Positions 42,752-54,412 of a stretch of DNA of 64,000 nucleotides are shown here, piece by piece. The position numbers were made by a program, and so were the translations under genes. The stretch spans positions 62,001 through 126,000 of the forward strand of contig JASJOG010000144.1 of assembly GCA_030142905.1 (NCBI GenBank), given 5' to 3'. This DNA is from Heliopora coerulea. Taxonomy: Eukaryota; Cnidaria; Anthozoa; Scleralcyonacea; Helioporidae. Under the pieces are notes generated by a model. That model saw only the letters and a program-made list of their open reading frames with translations, was not told the DNA's origin and searched no databases. Each line of letters begins with the position of its first letter. Position 1 is the first letter of the stretch.

Positions 42752-43473
42752 CTGCCTCGTACCCAGGCGCTTTTTGGCTCTCTAGACCGCGGAATTTTTA
42801 CGCAGCCACGCTAGGCGAGCAAGTAAGAAAGGAAGCGCCTGGCAGAAAACGCATTAAACATGGCGGAACGTTATATGTATTCTAATGCAGGTGAAAGCTT
42901 GCACAGAAACGTGCTCACTGCCTTTGAATGGCCGGTACACAATACACAATCTACAGAAGTCGCATCGAAACTAGAAATAGCTGTTGTAGAACACCTGAAT
43001 AAGAACAGCTAAACTGTTTGAAACGTTGTGTTTTATTTTATTTATTTTAAAGATTTTTAACGTCGGAATATCCTAAAAATTATGACACTAAAAATTGTTT
43101 TTAATAAACTGGACTATTTCTCTAAGCATTCAAATTCAGCTAAACTGTTCAAATCAGTTCAGTATACCAATACTGTTATCTTTATGACTTGAACTTTGAA
43201 TTATGCTTGGTTACCGCATGCCATATGTTACCTTCAAGTTATATCAAGTTACCTTCAGTTAAATCATTGAGAGATTTGTCGATTTCTTCCATCGAAACGT
43301 CTGTATCGAATCCAAACGTGCCCGGGTTCTAGACCGTCACATTTCAGTCGAAATCATCACTTTTCGGTCAAATTTTCTTCCAGGCGCTTCGTGGTTTCTC
43401 CGCGCCCGATGGTGACCCCCGCGTGGGAGTCCCCGCGGCGTAGAGAGCCAAAAAGCACCTGGATACGAGGCAG
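42752..43473. mobile_element. MULE-like non-autonomous transposon (722 bp, 41-bp TIRs)
   Basis: The first and last 41 bp are reverse complements at 37 of 41 positions (CTGCCTCGTACCCAGGCGCT... at the left). Flanks are TACAAACAC and TACAAGCAC, a 9-bp duplication with one mismatch, the length usual for Mutator-like elements. The inside has no transposase. Confidence 0.7.
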
Positions 43474-43482
43474 TACAAGCAC

Positions 43483-44424
43483 TTAACAAACGTAACAACT
43501 TCATTCATGCTCTGAGATGGTCTTGAGTTTGCTGGACGAAAGTTTAGTAAATTTGTATAGACATCAAGACGTTACCACAAAAATGTCTGTCTTTTTATTG
43601 AAACGAAAGTTCATTTTCTGGTAATGAACAGCCAAAGATGTAACATGCTTAACGCTCCAATATGGATTAAATACACAATATCTTAGTCTAAACAATTAAA
43701 TACTCTTAGTACATATTGTTGTATAGCGATATGGTACACGTCCTACGTGTCTTATTCTCTATTTCACAATCTTTTAGCTGAGTTACTTTGATGGTCGTTT
43801 TCGTTTGGATAAACACTTTTGACTCTGTGGAAAATAGACAAGACGTAAGAAACTGGTAAGATTAATACGCTTAAAATGGATACTTTTTATCAACAACACC
43901 CGCACATGATCTCATTCTATCTTGTCCATTTAAATTCTCGTCTGATAAACCTCATCTGAGGGCGGCAGACCTTTTCTAAGTTAAGCAACGCTCACCGACA
44001 AGCCTAGCTAATTGACGGTGTAAATACCTAGGGCTTTAGATATTTGAAGTCTGATATCAGCTTAGGATAACACGGGGTAAGAGGTGCCCCCTAGGGCGAC
44101 TTAGGTAGTCTTGGGCTACTCGATTTTCTATCATTACAAGCTTTGAAATGCATTTGCAATACGTAATTAACGGTATAGAAACCGAGAGCGGCCGTACATG
44201 AACCCGTACATGAGCCCCATGAAACCGCTTTGTACACGTCAATTAACTTTCAGAACAGGTACAGAATGGTTAAGATGTTACCATAACTTAAGTAGCTCTG
44301 AGCTCATGTACAGAAATTTAATCTTCTATCTTGCTATAATTCAGCAAGATATAACATTTCTTGTGCTCAAAGCAACCTTTTTTGTATGTACGCTCACCTG
44401 CTCATACTAAAACCTCTGGCTGCC
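43483..44424. other. Stretch without a gene
   Basis: No exon or named element is recognised. Confidence 0.5.
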
Positions 44425-44740
44425 CCCTACTGAGCACACTCAGTCCCAGTCCTGAGCCCGTACCAGCACCCTACTGCAGAGCAACTGAACTCACTATCTC
44501 TAATATATAGTTATCTGGTGCAGTACTGCTGAGTTAGTCAGCGTTAGATTTAAACATTAAGTGACTACCAGAAACTTAAAAATACTGTGGTGATAAATGA
44601 CTGATAAACACCTGCCATTTGCATCCTAACACCCTCCTCACTGCTTCCTTACTTCCTCGGCCTCCCGATATTCTCTGTACACCCACTAGGGGGCGAACCT
44701 CCCCCGTTGTGAAATGCTACACTTGCTTTAACCCTAAATG
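44425..44740 (+). repeat. Dispersed repeat family, copy 2 of 2
   Basis: Counterpart of 9180-9490 in the same orientation, about 35 kb away. Confidence 0.65.
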
Positions 44741-45631
44741 GTCAGCGGTTTGTCTGCGTTTGCTAAGCCGCAGTCTAGCCTCCGAAATTCTTCAAATGTT
44801 AATTGAGCTAATTTAAGTCACCAAAGTATTGAGGTTAAGGGTACAGCTGCCATCTTGCTCATCTTTGTCATGTTTCATGTTCCTCACTATTTCGTCAACT
44901 TTGGTTTCATATACACTATGTTTGAGACCAACGGCACCCACTTTACTAAATCCTCACTACCAATAACAATTGTTGCTTCATGCTTACTTCAAAAGAGTCA
45001 CACGGTGTCATGATTGTAAATAGGTTGGCATCTGTAGATCGCTGAGCCGTTCTCGTGATATGTATCTAGCATGCAGCTTAAACCTGTCTGGCATGGACAG
45101 GTCGACCCTCCGTGCTTAAACATGAAACAAATAAAAAGAATTAGGCTTTAGAAATCAGGTTACAAGAGAAACAACTCCCAACATATAGGACTTGTATCAA
45201 ACCAGTAACAATACTGTACGCCGTAAAACTGTATATGACGCAGGTGAAGCAAAGATATGAGAGTGAAAGGCTTACCAGGAGACGATGATTACATAGTTGT
45301 CCTAAACCCAAAAAGGGTTTGCAAATGCCAAACGGGCGAGTTGAAAGCCCAGTGCAACAATAATTTTTGAGGCAGGGACGACTATATGAGCAGGACTAAA
45401 CAAAAGAAATTCCAAGAAAAAAAAATTGTTTACTTAATGTTGTATAATGTAGGGTTCACACGAAACGCAAGCGATGAAAAGCAAAGAAACTCACGTACTT
45501 ATCCCTTGTATAAATGTAGAACTGAACGGTATAAGAATAGTCTTATCCCAAAATGCGTTAGCAATTGGGGCCGACCTTAGTCCTATATTCTACACAATTA
45601 TGATTTGTATATAGCCGTTTTAGGTTTAATA

Positions 45632-45805
45632 CAGTAAAACTTGCCTAAGTCGGATTCGATTGTGCATCAAAATTTCATCCGAGTTAAGCAAAATCCGAGT
45701 TGTGTGTTACTCGGATATAAAGTTAGAAATCAACAAGACTTTTTGATGCATCCGAGATAGCCGAAGATCCGAGTTTAGCAAGTCCGACTTAGGCAAGTTT
45801 TATTG
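45632..45805. mobile_element. Tc1/mariner-pogo-type MITE (174 bp)
   Basis: Ends CAGTAAAACTTGCCTAAGTC and, reversed, CAATAAAACTTGCCTAAGTC, with TA on both sides. The CAGT start and TA duplication fit pogo/Tigger-like elements. Non-coding. Confidence 0.75.
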
Positions 45806-46547
45806 TATATTGTAATATTACGTTTTAATATCAAATATTGTAATATCACATTTTTTAAATTCCTATGAATTTACAAAGTGGTAGTTAACAAAAATCAATC
45901 AATCAGAAACATCGTTCGACGTGAACGAGTACACAAGAATGCTCGGACCGGGAGCGAGCGATGCAAAACATATTGTTCGACTTGAACAAACGCGCAAGGA
46001 TGTTCATGACGGGGACGAGAAAAGCGAAACATATTGTATGACCTGAACGAATCCATAAGGATGTTCACAATGGGAGCGAGCTAAGCGAAGCATTGTTTGG
46101 GTTAAAGATAACTTTAGGGTTTGAGTTAGGGCGAGAATCCAGAGCTGGGTTCGAGTTAGGGATCCTTAAGGACTGTGACTTGCATGATTGAACACCAGAT
46201 TTTGCCGTCAATTATACCTCGTATATGTCATGGCCTGGTCGTGAACAGATTTCACATTGCGTGGAAGACTGGCACTAACAGATCTAAATGGAAGTAAAGG
46301 ATATGTGGGCTAGTGGTAGCTAAAAGGTAAGATGTTCTTGTAAAACCAAAGACTTTCCACCGATTTCAGAGTGACTTTACTATTTTTTTTCTGCCATTAG
46401 ACGAATGAGTTATCCTAACAGGTATTGTTACCTTCGTTAAGAAATTACCCATTAGTCCCGGTTTTCCACGGGATCTGAATTCTGAAATCCGGCAATGGTC
46501 CTTTTACATCCAAATTTACCGCAGTTGAATGGGAGCTAACAAAGTAA

Positions 46548-47034
46548 GGGGCCGATTACATGGAACGGGCTGGCCCGGTTAACCAGGATCTCGGTAGTTG
46601 CAATTCGGGCTGAAACTTTCCATGTAATGGTTTCATCCTTGTAAGGCGGGCTGAAAATAGTTTGATGCATGCGTATTCGTTTCGCCTGCGGATCTACGGT
46701 TACTCTTCTCCGCATGATATTGCGTTTAGCAGCGTATAAAATCAGTAGCCTTTCATCGCCATGCCTATGAAAGAGTGCGTAGACATAAGTCACTCCAAAA
46801 AACAGCACTAAAAATGAACCAAGTGGTACAACATCAGTTTCACAGTTGTCAAAGTTTGCCTTGTAAAATATTCACCCGTTATATTGTATTTTTTCCACCA
46901 TAGGTTTAAACCTTGGCGCCAAATTTTCTCCGAAACAATTCTGCCCCAACCAGCCGGTCAGGAATCATCCCCATAATCGCTCAGTAAAACTCATCTCGGT
47001 TAGCTGGGTCAGCCCGCTCCATGCAATCAGCCCC
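46548..47034. mobile_element. PIF/Harbinger-type MITE (487 bp)
   Basis: Ends GGGGCCGATTACATGGAACG and, reversed, GGGGCTGATTGCATGGAGCG; the similarity continues for about 45 bp. TAA occurs directly outside both ends. Non-coding. Confidence 0.7.
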
Positions 47035-47659
47035 TAAGACGTTCATAGCGTCAAGTACTTCGTTAAAGACTTAGAAAAAAGAAAAACATGTGTGGGCTCC
47101 TTTAACCTTCCTCTCGTGTAATTCAGCCACGTAGAATGTTCTGTTTCAGATCGTTTGACCTAGTGCTTCTCTGAAGCATGCCAGTTAGCGTATACCTCGC
47201 AGGTGGATAGCATTTTTTGCGCAATCTGATTGGTTCCCCTGTCTCGGAATATCCTACACTATTCACCTCCGAACAAAACAAGATGGCGTCCAGTTTTGTT
47301 TAAGTTACGAAACAAGAACTTTTTTTTTAAATAAACGAAGTCGCCGTGCCATATTATACCAAAAAAGAAACGAAATTTGACAATAAAATATACAAAGATA
47401 TGTATTTCTTTTACTTTTTAGCGATCACTGCACTCAGGATGAGCTCAAAATATCTTGTTCACCAATGATAAGCGAGTTCGGTAAAACTAATTTAAAAATT
47501 TGAAAAATAAATATGTGAAAACGGTTATACGAGGTATATGCTAAAACAATTATTCACCTCGGTGTCGGTGTATAATTGTTAAATACTTCGCTGAAGTGTG
47601 ATAGCTGAGGCAATCAACCTCAAGTCTTGGAGACATTTCGAGCCCAGGCACGATTTTTT

Positions 47660-47880
47660 GGCATTAGCAGCAGCATTTGAATTGACATTGACATTGGCAG
47701 TGGTACTGACCTTGGAGGTGGCACCGGTAGTAGTATTGACATCGGAAGCGGTAGTGGCACTGGTATTGACTTAAGCAGTGGCGCTAACATGGTATTAACA
47801 TTAAGTGGTATTAACATTACCATCAGTATTGGCAGTTTTGTTAGTGTTGGCAAGAGGATTGTCATTGGAATTGCCATTGA
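47660..47880 (+). repeat. Degenerate GGCAGTGGTATTGACATT-type simple repeat
   Basis: Imperfect triplet-based repeats rich in GGTNNTGACATTGG-like units. The minus-strand frame (IPMTILLPTLTKLP...) over it is compositional. Confidence 0.6.
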
Positions 47881-48033
47881 ACATTGGGGTTCACCGTAGT
47901 TTTAAATTTCAGATGCCTTTTCAACTTCTTGAAACAGACTTGAAAATGAACTACCAGCCCAATTGGCAAAATAAAAACGACAATAGGTAACGCAACGCCT
48001 GTCATTCGCCATCCAAATACCTTCCTTGATGAT
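47862..48033 (-). CDS. Possible last exon of a membrane protein (transmembrane tail)
   Basis: After an ACACTGCAG acceptor, phase 2, an open frame of 56 codons encodes a hydrophobic stretch (MTGVALPIVVFILPIGLVV) followed by a basic KKLKRHLK segment and a stop, as in the end of a single-pass receptor. No upstream exon was identified. The segment is duplicated in decayed form at 48060-48257, which argues for an old local duplication. It could be a chance frame. Confidence 0.35.
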
Positions 48034-48059
48034 CTGCAGTGTGACAGATGTTCTCTACA

Positions 48060-48257
48060 AGAACTGGAATTGGCAATGACATTAGGGTTTAGAGTGGCAT
48101 TAGATCTCAGATACCTTTTTGACTTCTGAAGCAGACGTGAACACTAACCAGCAAGCCAAACGGCTAATGCAAATTGACAAAAGATTACTCAACGCCTTTC
48201 ATTAGCCATCCAAAAGCCTTGCTTGGTGATCTCGAATGTTACAGATAATCTCCCTGG
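48060..48257 (-). pseudogene. Decayed tandem copy of the 47850-48057 segment
   Basis: Matches the neighbouring segment block by block (e.g. CGCC...CATTAGCCATCCAAA against CGCC...CATTCGCCATCCAAA), with two stops in the frame corresponding to the membrane segment. Confidence 0.5.
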
Positions 48258-51200
48258 GCTTTATCAAAATAGATGGAGTCCTGTTTCCGTGGATCAAAAT
48301 AAGAATAGTCAAAATAGGCCCGGAAGTTACCTCCTAAGTTTTCAATTGTGATTCCAACTTGTACTTAGAACATCAGTTCGTTCCGTGCAAACAGAATGAA
48401 GAGCAAAGTTGAATAAATTTTTTTTTTTAATGCTCATACCACTAGCAAATCTCTCGAACACTGTGGTGCACTTACGCTTTACTCTCGACTCATCATTCTT
48501 CCAGAATTCACTTGTTGTCCGTTGTAGGAAGCTTTAAGAAGCAACGACAATGTGATTGCTGGGTTCCCAAGTAGTTTACAAGACGTATCAGTTTAATGTA
48601 GAATTATCGATTGGATGCTGTGAGTCTATTTCTACTACGAAATTCGTCCTTAATCTGGGCCATTGGAAAGCTTTTTTTCCACAGTTAAAATCCGAATCGT
48701 GTATATGTTGTTTTTACCCTGTCAAAACCTCAACCCCGTTTTAGTGCGGTAATTACATTTACTGTGAGTTAAAGTTTACGTGGATTTTCTGTTAGAAAAG
48801 ACAGATGAGTACTTTTTTCAACAAGGTAACCCAATTAGCGTGAGGCTGGTGTTAGTTGGAACAGATTCAACAGAAAGGTTTACGCTTGACGTCGTGGGTT
48901 TAATTCCAGAACTTACAGAACAGAATTACATGAGCACTGACAATTTTCTTATAAGTCTAGGTAGTAGGTAATGATTAGTTTTCTCTGATGTTTTTGTCAA
49001 GAAAAGGTCCAGCGATTGATTTGGAATTAACATTGTTGACTTGCAATAACAGAAGTGATTAGCCGATTGAAATTTTTCCCTCAATGGCATTGTCATGAGG
49101 ATTAACAACGCTTTATACAAGATCAGTATCATCCCAGTAATTAGCAATAATCTCCCTGTTTATGTAAGACTAAATCTTGGTCAAAATACGGATTTACCGC
49201 TGGGCGATGAAAAGTAAAACTAACATTTTTTTATCTTACTAGTTATTAGTCTTCGTCGATTTTCCAATTTGATTTCTGAACTTTATTTAGTAATGGTTAA
49301 GACAACTGTGAAATAACATAAGATGGCCTAACCGTATGCTATACCAATACCTATACGCTATACCTATAACCATATCAGTGCTATACCTACAACGTCATAC
49401 CTATACCTGTATACCTGTATCTACCTATTCCTAATACCAAATACTTTCATACCTTATACCAATACCCATAAGCTATACCTGTACCTGTACCTATGCCTAT
49501 ACCTATACTTGCACCTGTAACAGCACCTATACCTATATACCTGTATCTATACCTGTACCCATACTTACACCTGTACCCATGGCTATTCCGATACATCTAC
49601 CTGTACCTATATCTACACCAAGGAGTATACCAAATTATCGTACCCGCCGCAAAATATTTGCATGTCTGACAAAAGTCTGTTTTGACGCCGAACATTTGTA
49701 ATGTTGCTCAGTTATTTTGATTGGTTATAGATTTTACTGTTTGAACCAAATCAAAATTGAAAAATGGCTATCAAAGCGAAAATGTTGGTCCAAAATTGAT
49801 GAACTCGAAATGCCTGATCATCGCTCCTACCTAGCAGCCATGTTTACGTTGCCATGTAAACTTGCAGGATCAACCCATCAAAAACAATTAAGTTGAGGAT
49901 TAGCCAGGGTCGTTGCCAACTTTTGACAAGTTAGGTGTGTCACTGAATCATTTTGGGGACTAAACTTAGTGATAAAAAGCAATAAGTTTTGTATACAACA
50001 TTTTATGGCTTATTGGCTATGTTATATTTCATTACCAACACTTCAAGATAGATCATATATCCATGCGACCGTGTAATATGCTCTGTATATCAGAGATCTT
50101 AACAAAAGGCTTTTCGGATAATACACTTAAGGGAATGAAGAAGGCTACTCTGGCTGAGCTTATTTTGTTTACAATTTTTATTGGCAACCGGTATGGGAAA
50201 CGTTTGAATCGACCTCCTTAAGCTCATATTGTTGACGTAAAAGTCAACATGTGCAGTTCTTTCACTTCACCTACTTGACTCAAAAACACCCGAAGCTTTA
50301 ACTACTATCTTTTCTTTTTAACCCGTTGTGAAGAAGTATACCTCGCCTTATCAATCGCGAGCAAAGTACATAGGGGAGATTATTGTATGGCTGAGCTCAT
50401 TATCTGGTCTGTACGCAAAATAACGTGCGCTGATTGGCTGTAAGTTTTCCGTGAAGGCTGCCAAGTTTCGGCGGGAAAACTGCCGAGTTGATTTGAAGAC
50501 AAACGAACCAGATTCGGTTTTACTAAAGTTTAACTACAACTAACTGCTAACGAGCCAGGTAAATCTTTTCCACGATTTTAAGGAGAAAACTGGATCAACA
50601 GGTAGAAAAAATACGAAGTTTTAGCTAAAATCGATCTTATGTGTACTTACACATAAGCCGCTTCCTCGCTAAACGAAATGAGTGTTAAAACTAATAATGA
50701 AAGTAACGACAAGCCACGTAATGAATTCATTATTAACCTCGTTTGGTCGGTCTTTACGGGAAAGTATTTGCCTACGGTTTTTACGTACAGACCTCGCTCC
50801 TTTCGCTAGCTATGCCTTCCCGTAAGGACTTCACACTCGGTTAGTAAGTAATCAGTATTTGGTTGAGGCTTTCGTTTGGACCGAGCGACGAAGAAGGCGA
50901 ATCCTTCCCCAAATGGACCAAGCATACGAGGTTAATAAAGAATTTTTACGTTATATATTAGTACAGTAACAATAGACTATCTTATAATCCAGTTATGATA
51001 TTTGGTGGAAAACAAGATTCAAATGTTGAATAAGAACACTTAAGATATCACTAATCCAATGATTGCGGATGAGTGATGCCAAGAAATGGCCAAAGAGCTT
51101 AGTTCAAGTAACTCACAATCCTGTGAACGAATTTGCTTTGCTTACTGGAGTCAAAGTAACACACTGGTGGGAGTCACACACTTAAAGCGACACCAATAGC

Positions 51201-51597
51201 CGATAGGAATTGTTTCAACATTACCACAAGTGGCAGGAATAGCGTTCCCTAGCCCGTATTTTTTAATACATTTTTCAAAGACGAGATATCATTGATAATA
51301 CAAATCCCTTGTTTCACCCGTAGGATGAAAGCTTTGTTCGTTGATACACCGAAATTTGGGTCATTTTAAATTCCTTTTATTTACCCCTTATTGGGGGATA
51401 AAGTAACCTCATTATCGGGGTTAATTCCACTCAGGTTTTCATGGCCAATTCAACTCGCTTTTAATTAACTGTTAGAATAATAGGATAACAGAGTTATTTT
51501 TAGTCTTACAGGGAAGTGATTTTACTGTCTAACATAAGGAAGTTAGAAACGGTGGAGTTAAAATAGCGGTTGTAAACTCGGATATTTTGAAACTCAC
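48258..51597. other. Stretch without a recognised gene
   Basis: Contains the degenerate CCTATA array at 49335-49625. A plus-strand open segment at 48800-48970 (ISVRLVLVGTDSTERFTLDV) follows a possible acceptor but cannot be assigned. Nothing else supportable. Confidence 0.4.
49335..49625 (+). repeat. Degenerate CCTATA array
   Basis: Same hexamer as 34437-35075 but with many substitutions and indels, so older. Confidence 0.75.
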
Positions 51598-52606
51598 AGC
51601 TCCCTGGAAATAACAGTGCGGCAGGTAAGATAAAGGTAACAAGGAGACATGTGGGCGGGAGTGTAGTCGGAGAAGATGGTTTGATGACAACAGACCTCCC
51701 TGATTTCTGACAAAATCTGCTGCTTGTACGTCAAACGAGGAAAAGTCAAGATAAAAACAGCACAAACAAGACTGACTGTGCGTCATCTATGACCTCGGTC
51801 GATTCATTACTTGAAAATAATCCGGCTGAAAATTTTCGCTCTAATCTGCGCCAAGTATGGAAAAGAGCTCTCCATCTGTTGAATATAGGTCTGCATGGTT
51901 GAATAACTTGTTGCTTTGCTCCATGAACCTAGTTTGCCCGATCGGTAAGTGTCCCTGGTTACTCCGACAACCCGGCGATCAAAGCACATTCCAGGCAAAG
52001 CCTGAACTTTCGGTCATACCGGACGCGAACCACGTAAGCGAACCGCGCACAAAAGAAATCGCACACTTTGTCATCCACGTTGTACGTTCCTGTCGTGAGC
52101 ATCCTTATGTACTCATTCAGTGAACAAGATTGTTTTTCCTTGTCGCTCGCGTGTCACGTTCATCAATTGTTACGTGTAGTCTCACATTTATCAAAAAAAA
52201 GTATAAATTTATACCGCAGCAATTAACGCACACACAACACACATGCATGTATTATATGTATCTATATCTATATATGTCTATATGGCAAATTTGAATGTAA
52301 TCAAATACAGGTATTCTGTATAAAATAAAATCGCTTGTTATCACAATTTATGTATATATACATATACATATAAATAAACATGTGAGTTAAAAATGTGTAA
52401 TCCAGGCATATTATGAGATTTCTTGAATGCGGTTCTCCGGATTTACGGTTTTAAGATCAAAACCGTAAATCCAGAGAATCGCGTTCAAGAAATCTTACAT
52501 ATACATGTATATGTATATGTATATGTATAAATATATACCATATGCGTACATTGTATATATGTGTAATATATATATATAAATGTTGCTATACACACACACA
52601 CATATA

Positions 52607-52644
<38 letters not shown>

Positions 52645-52733
52645 CGTGAACGTTTAGGTTTACGAAATGCAAAGAGGGCTCAATAACGCAAAGAAAGAGC
52701 AAATGGGATTATATCGCTTACCTCAGGTAAGCG

Positions 52734-52770
<37 letters not shown>

Positions 52771-54328
52771 CTACAGACGGAACCGTTTTGGCCTACTGGG
52801 CCTCATCAGTGTAGTGCTGACGAGCAGGATGGAGAAGCCTACATTATATAGGCAACTCAAATGTTCCACACTTGTGGTACATCTAAGCCATGCTAGAGTG
52901 CTCTAACTAGAGACTATATATATATATACATATATATATACATACATACATATATATATATATACATATATAGTAGTAATGTAGTAAGATTTTGCTTACT
53001 ACATTTAAGCTCTGCCCCATATGGTATCGAGCACTCTTGGAATCATCGTAAACATTATCATCTCAGTTATATACATTTGCACCTGGCCTCCAGTCGTGCA
53101 CTCTGGTTTACGTAAACCGCGCTTAAAAATGCAGAAACTCCGATTCAACTACTCCTTAAAAAACATCGCCATACCATCAAGAGATGCCTACATGAAGCGA
53201 CTCATCGAGAAGACGGAAAATGTTATAAGACGCATGAGATGGAAAGCTCATTTCTTCCTCCACGGCGACAAAGACACATCCGACAACAACACATTTGGTT
53301 TAAAATCTGTCAAATCCCCTCCTCAAAAACTTACTACATTTAAGCTCTGCCCCATATGGTATCGAGCACTCTTGGAATCATCGTAAACATTATCATCTCA
53401 GTTATATATACATATATATATATATATATATTTGTGTGTGTGTGTGTGTGTGTGTGTGTATTGTTGCAGCCTGGACAAGGGTAACAATTGGATTACTAGA
53501 ATTCTTAAAGACGTTCATTCATTATGTGAGCACTTGATGCATTACTGCCGAGGTGTCAAAACGCGAGTTATGTGGCTAAAAATGCTCAGAGCCGTGTTCC
53601 ATAGCACGCACATGGAACGAAACGCACGATGAACTGATACTGAGAGAATTTTTCTCGATCATCCTTATTTAAACCGACTCCGATATCTATGAAGTCGCAA
53701 AATAACAGCAAGACGGAAGCTTTTTTTCCAACTATAAACATCTGAGAATAGCTCTGATAGTCGGGCACGAGACAAACTCGGTTATTTTGTTCGTTATTAT
53801 TGTATACGCATGCAGAATTTCGCATATTCTCAGGGCGAGATAATTTCTTACAGCCATTTCAATGAAATCTCTTTATACTAAGACTAATTAGTTATTCAGT
53901 CCACCCTGACGTGTAAATTTGTCGTCCATATGTTATGCAAGTGATCGAATAACTCGGGTCGCGTGAGCTTGACAATTACTTGAGGGATACCTTTCCGAAT
54001 GTCGAAATGCGGGTTTTAGTGGTTTGCGTGTTGGTCGTGATATCAGAAAGAAATGACAATGAGGACGTTCGGCAACGCTTTGCCTTTGTGTTGTTCCGAA
54101 TATGTGTTTACACCGAAGTAGTGTAAGGACCTACCCTTCAACTTTAAATAGCCATGAGTATTAGCTTCATGAGCGTTTTCATCATGAGCTCATCACGGAA
54201 ATATATTGAGGCGTTCCACATGCATTTACCTGGTTTTTTGTCTTTATACTTTTGGTAAAAGCCACCCTTCCGTCATAGTCTTGGAGTGCGACAACCAACA
54301 GAACCATCCAAAGGGCCAACAGTTTCAT
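51598..54328 (-). CDS. Candidate small secreted protein gene (signal exon plus possible cysteine exon)
   Basis: Exon 1, 54230-54328, encodes a signal peptide (MKLLALWMVLLVVALQ) and basic residues (TKSIKTKNQ); it has 33 codons and ends in phase 0 at CAG|GTAAAT, exactly like exon 1 of the cysteine-rich peptide gene at 25823. A TATA box lies 78-84 bp upstream. A possible second exon, 51598-51719 (good acceptor tract, GTGAGT donor), would continue in phase 0 with REVCCHQTIFSDY and two more cysteines; its spacing is not that of the first gene, and it would leave phase 2 with no third exon found. Exon 1 is fairly certain, exon 2 is not. Confidence 0.45.
52416..52495. repeat. 80-bp hairpin
   Basis: 37-bp arms beginning AGATTTCTTGAATGCGG, with three mismatches, around a 6-base loop AAGATC. 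Confidence 0.8.
52708..52740. repeat. Perfect 33-nt palindrome beside a TA array
   Basis: 15-bp arms ATTATATCGCTTACC around TCA. It runs straight into the (TA)n tract at 52737-52769. Confidence 0.8.
52770..52815 (-). ncRNA. Hammerhead-ribozyme-like motif (probably inactive)
   Basis: Minus strand: stem I ACTACA pairs perfectly with TGTAGT; core CTGATGA; stem II GGCC-loop-GGCC; then AAAA where GAAA is required; stem III ACGG-TT-CCGT; C at the cleavage position. All parts of a minimal hammerhead with a very short stem III are in order, as known for ribozymes in Penelope-like elements and retrozymes. The single core change (G12 to A, in CG to CA context) should abolish cleavage. Confidence 0.65.
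52995..53408 (+). mobile_element. Penelope-like fragment between 79-bp direct repeats
   Basis: 52995-53073 and 53330-53408 are identical 79-bp sequences. Between them a plus-strand frame encodes NIAIPSRDAYMKRLIEKTE and NTFGLKSVKSPP, matching the N-terminal region of Penelope-like reverse transcriptase proteins, then runs into the second repeat. A diverged minus-strand copy of the repeat lies at 16741-16815. The layout fits the pseudo-LTR organisation known for these elements. Confidence 0.7.
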
Positions 54329-54405
54329 CTCGGAAATCCTTTTATTTTTTACTAGCAAAGTGAACAACCAGTTACGTTTTGAACTTCGCCAGTCAAAGAT
54401 TCTAC

Positions 54406-54412
54406 TTATATA
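54406..54412 (-). promoter_or_regulatory. TATA box upstream of the signal-peptide exon
   Basis: TATATAA in CACTATATAAGTAG on the minus strand, 78-84 bp before the ATG at 54328. Confidence 0.55.

Larger units (their letters stand above)
52500..53460. repeat. TA and TG microsatellites around the Penelope fragment
   Basis: Runs of TA at 52520-52660, 52737-52769, 52913-52975 and 53404-53430, and TG near 52600-52620 and 53431-53458. Confidence 0.85.

Noticed and set aside
47620..47877. 85-codon minus-strand frame (IPMTILLP...)
   Set aside because: Comes from a degenerate triplet-type repeat; only the adjacent 47862-48033 segment has independent support.
48780..48971. Plus-strand frame with ISVRLVLVGTDSTERFTLDV as an exon
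   Set aside because: A possible acceptor precedes it, but no donor partner, neighbour exon or family could be identified.
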